Positions 31,423-37,159 of a stretch of DNA of 37,159 bases are shown here, one piece after another (positions within the stretch are counted from its first letter, which is position 1; each line of letters begins with the position of its first letter). The DNA is taken from contig PXBU01000321.1 of assembly GCA_003566795.1 (NCBI GenBank), positions 1 through 37,159 on the forward strand, read 5' to 3'. The stretch comes from Puniceicoccaceae bacterium (lineage in GTDB: Bacteria > Verrucomicrobiota > Verrucomicrobiia > Opitutales > Coraliomargaritaceae). A program made the position numbers and the translations under genes. The notes below the pieces were generated by a model. The model was not told where the DNA came from. It did not search any database and saw only the letters and a program-made list of their open reading frames with translations.

Positions 31423-33210
31423 TTACTTTTTATTCGGGAGCACTGTCTTAATGTGGAGATCACGCAGCTGTTTCTCGGTGGCCACGCCGGGACTCTGGGT
31501 CATCATCTCTTGCCCCTTCTGGTTTTTGGGGAAGGCGATCACGTCGCGGATGCTGGAGCGGCCGCCCAGAATGGTGACCATCCGGTCGAGGCCGAAGGCG
31601 ATACCACCGTGCGGCGGCGCCCCGTACTCGAAGGCGCGCAGCATGTAGCCAAAGCGGCTCTCGACCACATCCGGCTCGATCTTGAGCACCTCCTCGAACA
31701 CCTTCTTTTGCAGCGCGGGCTGATGGATACGGATCGAGCCGCCGCCGAGCTCGACACCGTTGAGCACCAGGTCGTAGTGCTGGCCGCGCACTGCCTTGGG
31801 ATCGCTGTCGAGCAGCGGGATATCCTCCTCCACCGGCGCGGTGAAGGGATGGTGCGAGGCGACGTAGCGACCGGCCTCCTCGTCGAAAAGCATCAGCGGA
31901 AACTCGATCACCCACAGGAACTTATACGCTGCCGGATCGATGCTCAGCTTGCCCCGCTTGATCAGCAGTTTGGCCGCATCCAGCCGGACCCGCCCGAGAA
32001 TGGTGCAGGCCTGCTCCCAATCCGACGCCGCGAAAAAGACGATGTCGCCGTCCTCGATTTGCAGCGACTCCTTAAGTGCTGCTTTCTCCTCATCCGAAAA
32101 GAATTTCAGAATCGGCGACTTCCACTCGCCGCCTTCGGATTTGATAAAGGCCAGGCCCTTGGCCCCGAGTGACTTCGCGGCATCCTCCAGATCGCGGAGT
32201 TCGCCCTGGGTCAGGTCTGCCAGACCCTTGGCATTGAAGGCCTTGACGGCACCACCGGCGTCAAGCGCCCCCTTAAAGACTTTGAAGCCTGAGTTCTGGA
32301 AAATCTCGCCACAGTCCTGTAGCTCCATCTCGAAGCGCATATCGGGCTTATCCACCCCAAAGCGGTTCATCGCGTCGAAATAGCTCATCCGCAGGAAGGG
32401 TGTTTTGATCTCGACCCCCAGCACATCTTTCCAGACCCGCTGCATCAGCCCCTCAATCAGCGCATACATGTCCTCGCGATCAATAAAGGAAAGTTCGATA
32501 TCGAGTTGGGTAAACTCCGGTTGGCGGTCGGCACGTAAATCCTCATCGCGGAAGCAGCGGGCAAGTTGGTAGTAGCGCTCAACACCCGCCACCATCAACA
32601 TCTGCTTGTATTGCTGCGGTGACTGCGGCAGCGCGTAAAAAGCGCCGGGATTCATCCGACTGGGCACCAAAAACTCGCGGGCACCTTCCGGGGTGCTCTT
32701 AAACAACATCGGCGTCTCCACGTCGAGAAAGCCCTCTTCGTCCATGTAGTTGCGAATCGCCTGGCTGGTTTGGTGGCGCAGCTTGAGCAGCTTCAAATTC
32801 GAGCTGCGGCGCAGGTCGAGGTAGCGATAAGTCATGCGCAGATCCTCGCTGGTCTTGTCCGCCGTGTCGTCCATCGGGAACGGCGGAGTCTTCGAAACAT
32901 TTAGCACCTTCAGCTCGCTGGCGTGCAGCTCGATCGAGCCGGTATCCAGGTTGGGATTGACCGCCTCGCTTACCCGCTCCAGCACCTTGCCCTGCACCGA
33001 GATCACCGACTCGGGCTTGATCGAACCGAACTGTGCCTCCAGTTCGGAATTACCCGGATCCAGCACGATTTGGGTCAAGCCTTCGCGGTCGCGAAGATCG
33101 ACAAATAAAATGCCGCCGTGGTCGCGGACCGAATCGACCCAGCCACTAAGTGTGGCGGTCGAGCCAGCGTCCGATTTGCGTAGTTGAGAGCAGTTATGTG
33201 TTCGCTTCAT
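31423..33210 (-). CDS. aspS: Aspartyl-tRNA synthetase (bacterial type)
   Basis: A 595-residue class II synthetase. The N-terminal OB-fold anticodon-binding domain includes LSGWVDSVRDHGGILFVDLRD. Motif 2 is CFRDEDLRADRQPEFTQLDIEL, and motif 3 is GIAFGLDRMVTILGGRSSIRDVIAFPK. A GAD-type insertion (around residues 300-420, including LADLTQGELRDLEDAA) marks the bacterial form. The ATG at 33210 (MKRTHNCSQLRKSD) is chosen; an in-frame start at 33255 would add 15 residues of poor match. Whether it charges only tRNA-Asp or also tRNA-Asn cannot be read from this window. Upstream is the 478-bp repeat-rich gap; downstream is the fucosidase. Confidence 0.97.
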   Translation of the reverse strand: MKRTHNCSQLRKSDAGSTATLSGWVDSVRDHGGILFVDLRDREGLTQIVLDPGNSELEAQFGSIKPESVISVQGKVLERVSEAVNPNLDTGSIELHASELKVLNVSKTPPFPMDDTADKTSEDLRMTYRYLDLRRSSNLKLLKLRHQTSQAIRNYMDEEGFLDVETPMLFKSTPEGAREFLVPSRMNPGAFYALPQSPQQYKQMLMVAGVERYYQLARCFRDEDLRADRQPEFTQLDIELSFIDREDMYALIEGLMQRVWKDVLGVEIKTPFLRMSYFDAMNRFGVDKPDMRFEMELQDCGEIFQNSGFKVFKGALDAGGAVKAFNAKGLADLTQGELRDLEDAAKSLGAKGLAFIKSEGGEWKSPILKFFSDEEKAALKESLQIEDGDIVFFAASDWEQACTILGRVRLDAAKLLIKRGKLSIDPAAYKFLWVIEFPLMLFDEEAGRYVASHHPFTAPVEEDIPLLDSDPKAVRGQHYDLVLNGVELGGGSIRIHQPALQKKVFEEVLKIEPDVVESRFGYMLRAFEYGAPPHGGIAFGLDRMVTILGGRSSIRDVIAFPKNQKGQEMMTQSPGVATEKQLRDLHIKTVLPNKK

Positions 33211-33292
33211 TATAAAACTGGCAAGGAAAACAGCTTGCTCCTGGTAAACAAGCACGGAATTGCGGAAGCGGGATTAGCGAGTGCTTTTCTTA

Positions 33293-33393
33293 CGTAGGGG
33301 TGGTGCTCGCGCCACCCGCGAGCGTTGTGGGGCGTCACGGCCTTTGCGTAACCCCCCGAACCTTCGCGGGCTTCCCATAGGAAAGCCCCTACG
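33293..33393. repeat. 101-bp repeat element, copy 1, with inverted ends
   Basis: The element begins CGTAGGGG and ends CCCCTACG, an exact 8-bp inverted repeat. Two internal hairpins are visible: GGGTGGTG/CGCCACCC with a 4-nt loop at the left, and GGGCTT/AAGCCC at the right. GTAG directly follows the outer C at both ends (on opposite strands), as in paired REP (BIME-like) units. It differs from copy 2 at one base only (CGCGAGCG here, CGCGAACG there). Confidence 0.8.
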
Positions 33394-33403
33394 GCGTGCA
33401 CCG

Positions 33404-33445
33404 CTCCCGCATCAGTCATCAACCATCCGCCATTCGCCATCATCC
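33404..33445 (+). repeat. Degenerate heptanucleotide tandem array D (6 units)
   Basis: Six consecutive 7-nt units fit HTCNNYC (for example ATCAGTC at 33411-33417, ATCAACC, ATCCGCC). One unit (ATTCGCC, 33432-33438) breaks the TC core. The array ends directly at the first base of 101-bp repeat copy 2. Confidence 0.5.
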
Positions 33446-33546
33446 CGTAGGGGTGGTGCTCGCGCCACCCGCGAACGTTGTGGGGCGTCACGGCCTTTGC
33501 GTAACCCCCCGAACCTTCGCGGGCTTCCCATAGGAAAGCCCCTACG
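33446..33546. repeat. 101-bp repeat element, copy 2, with inverted ends
   Basis: Same length, ends (CGTAGGGG...CCCCTACG) and internal hairpins as copy 1, with one substitution over 101 bp. It is in the same orientation, 52 bp away. Near-identity suggests recent duplication or continuing mobilisation or conversion. Confidence 0.8.
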
Positions 33547-33606
33547 AATTACAGGTCGCAACGAAGCCAGTCTTTATAGGTTACGCGACCGCGTGGACTA
33601 TCGAGG

Positions 33607-33644
33607 CCATCGCCTGAACGGCGATGGGGCCATTCGCAAGCGAA
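33607..33644. repeat. Two adjacent short hairpins
   Basis: CCATCGCC (33607-33614) pairs with GGCGATGG (33620-33627) across a 5-nt loop. TTCGC (33633-33637) pairs with GCGAA (33640-33644) across 2 nt. They lie 45-82 bp past the OleC-type gene stop and could act as its terminator, but there is no T-run. They may be another repeat type. Confidence 0.4.
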
Positions 33645-33665
33645 GACACCACCACTAATTCCCGG

Positions 33666-33683
33666 CAAGGCTCCGGCGGGCGG
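33666..33683 (+). repeat. Core related to the RAYT-internal palindrome
   Basis: The 18-nt stretch CAAGGCTCCGGCGGGCGG resembles the minus-strand sequence of the RAYT-internal insertion (CAGGGCTCCGGCAGACAG). It lies just beyond the stop of the OleC-type ligase. Too short for certainty. Confidence 0.35.
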
Positions 33684-33688
33684 CGCGG

Positions 33689-35314
33689 CTATGGGTGGTC
33701 GCGATACTTCTTGGCCAAGGTCAGGCGGTGGATCTTGGCGTTGTGCCGCACATCGACGGGGAAGGATTTTTCAAAGAAAAAACAGGCGATGGATTTGGTG
33801 GTGGGATTACTCTCCGCCAATTGGCCAAGCTCAGTCACAAATTGGGTTTCCTCCTCCCGCCCTTTCGGAAAATTTCCGGCCTCCGGCTCGATCACCACCC
33901 CCGGTCGATCGCCGCCGAGATCAATCAAAGCCGAGCGATAGACGCGCGGGTGCTGGTTAAAAATCGCCTCGCAACAATCGGTGTAGAGGGGTCCTGCCGC
34001 AGTCATCACCCGCTCGGCCATCCGGCCACAAAACCAAATCCGGCCCTGCCCGTCGATCTTGCCCAAGTCCCCCATGCGGTGCCAGTGGCTGCTGGCGTCG
34101 TGGATCTTCGACTTCGCATCGGCTGCGGGCAATTGATCGTAGCCCCGCGTCACCGCGGGCCCCTTTACGATCAACTCGCCCACCTCGTTTGCTCCCAGTG
34201 GCTGAGTCTGCTCGATGGATTCGATCACCGTATCGCTGGCGGCGATGACGCGCACTTCGACACCCGGCAGGGGCTGGCCCACGCAGGTGCCCTCTCCCTG
34301 GCGGGTCTGCGCCGCAGTATGCTCCAGCACTTCGCTGGCTGAGATCGAGCTGACGGGTAGTGCCTCGGTGGCCCCGTAGGGAGTATGAATTTCGCCGTTC
34401 GGAATGATTGAGGACATCTGTGCCATCAACGCGGGCGGCACCGGTGCTCCCGCCATCAGGATGCGCCGGATGCTGGGCAAGGTGATGGCCTCCGCCTCGC
34501 AGTAGCGGGCGATCTTGGCCCATAGGGCCGGCGAGCCGAAGCTGTTGGTGATCTGGTTTTGCCGGATGGCGCGGACGATTTTTTCGGGATCGACCGAGGC
34601 GGGTCGGCTCGGGTTCATCTCGGGGACCACGGTGCACATACCGAGTGCCGGATTGAACAGCGCAAAGACCGGCAGCATCGGCAAATCCACCTCCCCCGGC
34701 TGAATGTCATACTGGGCGCGGATCGCCTCCACCTGTGCCATAAACATACCGTGCTCATACAGCACACCCTTGGCAGGGCCGGTGGAGCCGGAGGTGAAGA
34801 GAATCGCCGCCAGTTCATCCGCAGTCGACTCCGCTACCGGGAAGCTGCCGCGCTGCGCGGCTCCTGCCGCCAGCTGCCGGGCAAATCCACGCCCGACTTT
34901 CACCTTGGTCTTCACCCCCCGGAAGCTGGGACGAAAGAGCCGCGCCAACCAGATGGCCGCCGGGATGCCCACCACCGCTTCCGGCCGGGAGTGCCGCACG
35001 CAGCGCAGAAAACCACGCAAGCCCATGCCCGGATCAATCACAATCGGAACCGCACCGATTTTGAAGAGCGCAAAGACAATGCAGATTAAATCCAAGCCCG
35101 GTTTGACCATCAACAGCACCCGCGATCCCCGCCGGATGCCCTTCCCCTGCAACAGATGCGCCGCCGCCGAAGCATCGGCTTCCAACTCAGCAAAGCTGCG
35201 CGACAGATAACGGATCGAGCCGTCCGCATCCCGCCCCGCCGGCGCCCGCACCGCTGCCCCCTCCGGCTGGCGGCTGGCTTGTTCGGCAAGAAAATGGGCA
35301 ACATTATACGGCAT
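33689..35314 (-). CDS. oleC: OleC-type AMP-dependent ligase (olefin beta-lactone synthetase-like)
   Basis: A 541-residue acyl-adenylating enzyme of the ANL superfamily. The ATP-binding P-loop is LFTSGSTGPAKGVLYEH (about residues 172-188). TPYGATEALPVS is the A5-type motif, HRMGDLGKIDGQGRIWFCGR the A7/A8 region, and FPVDVRHNAKIHR near the C-terminus holds the catalytic Lys. The opening MPYNVAHFLAEQA, the VDLPMLPVFALFNPALGM segment and the C-terminus closely match OleC proteins, which form beta-lactones from beta-hydroxy acids in long-chain olefin synthesis. The ATG at 35314 is chosen; longer frames run into glnB. oleA, oleB and oleD are not beside it in the window, so assignment rests on sequence resemblance alone. 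A generic fatty acyl-CoA ligase is the alternative. Confidence 0.8.
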   Translation of the reverse strand: MPYNVAHFLAEQASRQPEGAAVRAPAGRDADGSIRYLSRSFAELEADASAAAHLLQGKGIRRGSRVLLMVKPGLDLICIVFALFKIGAVPIVIDPGMGLRGFLRCVRHSRPEAVVGIPAAIWLARLFRPSFRGVKTKVKVGRGFARQLAAGAAQRGSFPVAESTADELAAILFTSGSTGPAKGVLYEHGMFMAQVEAIRAQYDIQPGEVDLPMLPVFALFNPALGMCTVVPEMNPSRPASVDPEKIVRAIRQNQITNSFGSPALWAKIARYCEAEAITLPSIRRILMAGAPVPPALMAQMSSIIPNGEIHTPYGATEALPVSSISASEVLEHTAAQTRQGEGTCVGQPLPGVEVRVIAASDTVIESIEQTQPLGANEVGELIVKGPAVTRGYDQLPAADAKSKIHDASSHWHRMGDLGKIDGQGRIWFCGRMAERVMTAAGPLYTDCCEAIFNQHPRVYRSALIDLGGDRPGVVIEPEAGNFPKGREEETQFVTELGQLAESNPTTKSIACFFFEKSFPVDVRHNAKIHRLTLAKKYRDHP

Positions 35315-35369
35315 GCAGCGAGACAAGCGTATTCGCAAACCCTTGCAAAGCCGGAAATTTACCATAAAA

Positions 35370-35399
35370 AAACGGCCACTCCGCGAGGAGTGGCCGTTT
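35370..35399 (-). terminator. Rho-independent terminator of the amt-glnB operon
   Basis: A perfect 13-bp stem (AAACGGCCACTCC / GGAGTGGCCGTTT) with a GCGA loop begins 31 bp after the glnB stop. On the minus strand the stem is followed by a T-run ending in TATGG. This is the clearest intrinsic terminator in the window. Confidence 0.9.
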
Positions 35400-35429
35400 G
35401 GGAATGCTTGGAATACTTCCGCGCAAGGC

Positions 35430-35768
35430 TTAGAGTGCCTCGGCACCGGTTTCGTCGGTGCGGATGCGTGTCGCGCTTTCGACCGGGAGGACGAAGACTT
35501 TACCGTCTCCGATCTTGCCAGTCTTGGCGGCCTTGACGATCGCCTCGGTGGTTTTCTCGGCATCGACGTCGTCGACGACGATCTCGACCATAACCTTGGG
35601 GAGGAAATCGACGGTGTATTCACTGCCACGGTAGATCTCGGTGTGGCCTTTTTGGCGACCGAAACCTTTGACCTCGGTAACGGTCATACCTTCGATACCG
35701 ATATCTGCGAGCGCTTCTTTGACCTCTTCAAGTTTGAAGGGCTTGATGATTGCTTTGACCAATTTCAT
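35430..35768 (-). CDS. glnB: PII nitrogen regulatory protein (GlnB/GlnK family)
   Basis: A 112-residue PII trimer subunit that senses 2-oxoglutarate, ATP/ADP and glutamine status. MKLVKAIIKPFKLEEVKEAL is the N-terminal signature. The T-loop is complete (TEVKGFGRQKGHTEIYRGSEYTVDF), with Tyr51 present for possible uridylylation. KTGKIGDGKVFVLPVE is the C-terminal B-loop/nucleotide-binding motif. It lies 44 bp downstream of amt on the same strand. In other bacteria a PII encoded with Amt (GlnK) blocks the channel when nitrogen is plentiful, so that role is likely here. GlnK may be the better name; the sequence does not separate them. Confidence 0.97.
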   Translation of the reverse strand: MKLVKAIIKPFKLEEVKEALADIGIEGMTVTEVKGFGRQKGHTEIYRGSEYTVDFLPKVMVEIVVDDVDAEKTTEAIVKAAKTGKIGDGKVFVLPVESATRIRTDETGAEAL

Positions 35769-35812
35769 ATTTTTTGAATCTAATGGTTTGTGGTTAATTG
35801 GCTAGTAAAAAC

Positions 35813-37159
35813 TTAGCGTGAGCTCGGAGCGAAATCAGGATAAGCTTCTTGTCCGTGCTCGGCGATGTCGAGACCTTCCGCCTCTTCATCCGCAGAAACG
35901 CGAACACCAATGGTGACCTTAAGGATCATGAAGACCACCAAGGCAAACAGGAATGCGGCCACAGAGACCGAAACGGCACCGATCAACTGAGCGACAAAGC
36001 TAGCACCACCAAAGAAGGCGACAGCCAGTGTGCCCCAGATGCCACAGACACCGTGAACGGAGATCGCGCCGACGGGATCGTCAACTTTAACCTTGTCGAA
36101 GAAAATGATCGAGAAGACCACGATGACACCGCCAATTGCACCGACGATGATCGATGCACCGGGACCCATCGCATCCGCACCAGCGGTGATGGCAACCAGG
36201 CCACCCAGAATGCCGTTCAGCGACATCGAAAGATCCGGCTTCTTCAGGAAGATCCAGGAAACAGCAATGGATGCCAACGCGCCCGATACCGCCGCCAGGG
36301 CGGTAGTCGTGAAGACCAGACCGATGTAGGTCGGATCAGCGGACAGGACAGAGCCACCGTTGAAACCGAACCAGCCGATGAAGAGCAGGAAGACACCGAT
36401 CGTAGCGAGCGGCATGCTGTGACCAAGGATCGGGCGAATTTTGCCATCGACATACTTACCAGCACGTGGACCAAGCACCATCACGCAAGCCAGTGCGGCG
36501 AAACCGCCGAAGGCGTGCACCACAGTCGAACCGGCAAAGTCATAGAAACCTTCACCATCGGCAAGGTCACCCAACCAGCCTTCACCCCAGTGCCAAGCAC
36601 CGACGATCGGGTAGGCCACCGCGACCAACAGGAGAGAGAAGATCATGAAGCTACCGAGCTTCACGCGCTCAGCAACCGCACCCGAAACGATGGTTGCGGC
36701 AGTGGCAGCAAACATGGCCTGGAAGATAAAGTCACCGAAGCCAGTCATCGCGAGCCCGACGCCACCGTAACCGAAGGTGTCGCCGCCGTCCGCATTCAGG
36801 TCGCCGATGAATCCTCCCCAGGAAAGGAAGCCTTCAATGATCCAGTCCCCTTCCGGGTAGTGGGTATTGAAGCCTACCAGTGCGTAGGTCAGGATACCAA
36901 TCGAGATGATGAACACATTCTTGAACATGATGTTCGTGGTGTTCTTGGATCGGGTGAGGCCCGCTTCGAGCGTGGCGAAGCCGAGGTGCATGAGGAGCAC
37001 CAGCACCGCTGCGATGACCGTCCATAGCATGGAGACCACGAAGAAGTCGAAGGCATAGGCATATTCGCCCTGGTTTTCGAGCAGAGCGAGGTAGTCCGCT
37101 GCAAACTCATCGCCAGCCGCCACAGCGGCCTGTGCCGGAGCAAGGACATCTGCCTGAGC
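35813..37159 (-). CDS. amt: Ammonium transporter Amt (5' end outside window)
   Basis: At least 448 residues of an Amt/Rh channel; the frame is open to the window edge. About eleven hydrophobic helices are visible. Conserved points include MHLGFATLEAGLTRSKN in the first helices, the DFAGSTVVHAFGGFAAL segment with the first pore His, and ISVHGVCGIWGTLA with the second. The C-terminal GLDIAEHGQEAYPDF tail is the regulatory segment that contacts PII. Upstream of a GTG at 37123 the frame continues as AQADVLAPAQAA, which looks like the end of a cleaved signal peptide. The true start is therefore outside the window. The gene is co-transcribed with glnB. Confidence 0.96.
   Translation of the reverse strand, partial: AQADVLAPAQAAVAAGDEFAADYLALLENQGEYAYAFDFFVVSMLWTVIAAVLVLLMHLGFATLEAGLTRSKNTTNIMFKNVFIISIGILTYALVGFNTHYPEGDWIIEGFLSWGGFIGDLNADGGDTFGYGGVGLAMTGFGDFIFQAMFAATAATIVSGAVAERVKLGSFMIFSLLLVAVAYPIVGAWHWGEGWLGDLADGEGFYDFAGSTVVHAFGGFAALACVMVLGPRAGKYVDGKIRPILGHSMPLATIGVFLLFIGWFGFNGGSVLSADPTYIGLVFTTTALAAVSGALASIAVSWIFLKKPDLSMSLNGILGGLVAITAGADAMGPGASIIVGAIGGVIVVFSIIFFDKVKVDDPVGAISVHGVCGIWGTLAVAFFGGASFVAQLIGAVSVSVAAFLFALVVFMILKVTIGVRVSADEEAEGLDIAEHGQEAYPDFAPSSR

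Larger units (their letters stand above)
33211..33688. other. 478-bp repeat-filled gap between aspS and the OleC-type ligase
   Basis: The largest gene-free stretch. From low to high coordinate it holds two 101-bp repeats flanking a 7-nt tandem array, then two short perfect hairpins, then a REP-like core. Open frames crossing it are translations of the repeats. The aspS promoter must lie in this gap, most likely in 33211-33292 where there are no repeats, but no clear -35/-10 pair was seen. Confidence 0.7.

Noticed and set aside
33293..33546. Possible CRISPR array (two near-identical repeats with a 52-bp spacer)
   Set aside because: Repeats of 101 bp with inverted ends and only two copies do not fit CRISPR, and the spacer is itself a tandem array. 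No cas genes are present.
33210..33658. Open frames on both strands across the gap upstream of aspS
   Set aside because: They are translations of the duplicated 101-bp repeat; the peptides repeat themselves and resemble no protein family.
35315..35629. N-terminal extension of the OleC-type ligase
   Set aside because: The extension would run through the glnB terminator and into the glnB coding region; the ATG at 35314 starts at the family's usual N-terminus.
35849..37027. A 392-codon open frame antisense to amt
   Set aside because: It is the complement of a well-conserved membrane protein gene. Its product is a low-complexity hydrophilic sequence without motifs.

Overview
The window looks like a chromosomal stretch from a marine, glycan-degrading member of the Verrucomicrobiota, most likely Opitutales (Puniceicoccaceae/Coraliomargarita-like). 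This is an inference from gene content: a Gram-negative envelope gene (lpxI), a secreted sulfatase and GH29 fucosidase, a long NagB/PIG-L fusion, an OleC-type ligase, FabV, and a REP-type (RAYT) transposase. No rRNA, tRNA, phage, integron or CRISPR array was found. About 28 protein genes are present; the first and last run off the window.

Layout. 1-4.6 kb: the 3' end of an AddB-like nuclease overlapping an AddA-like helicase, then a Tat-exported Mn-type superoxide dismutase. 4.7-8.2 kb (minus): fabV, UDP-glucose dehydrogenase and an HNH endonuclease. 8.3-12.6 kb (plus): a tight leuS - FecR-like protein - lpxI operon. 12.6-14.3 kb (minus): an unknown two-helix membrane protein and a RAYT. 14.4-21.5 kb (plus): uppP, a secreted sulfatase, a dihydrouridine synthase, a low-molecular-weight tyrosine phosphatase, a VapBC toxin-antitoxin pair and typA. 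21.5-25.7 kb: purH and purF (minus) around a rhodanese/membrane protein (plus). 25.9-31.4 kb (minus): an amino-sugar operon (NagB fused to a decayed PIG-L domain, a ROK-like kinase, an intact PIG-L deacetylase) with a secreted alpha-L-fucosidase upstream. 31.4-37.2 kb (minus): aspS, a 478-bp repeat-filled gap, an OleC-type ligase, and an amt-glnB operon closed by a clear terminator.

How the genes fit together. The sulfatase, fucosidase, GlcN-6-P deaminase, sugar kinase and deacetylase suggest growth on sulfated, fucosylated, amino-sugar-containing glycans. amt-glnB is ammonium uptake with its PII regulator. The rest is mostly core metabolism and translation.

The most unusual signal lies between the genes. 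Four gaps hold short degenerate tandem arrays with an exact 7-nt period and a shared HTCNNNC pattern, and a fifth holds a 6-nt-period array with the same TC core. There are also several GTAG-associated hairpin repeats, including a duplicated 101-bp element with inverted ends, and a palindrome inserted in frame inside the RAYT gene. A second point of interest is the NagB fusion: its PIG-L domain has lost all visible zinc ligands while a freestanding intact PIG-L enzyme sits two genes downstream.
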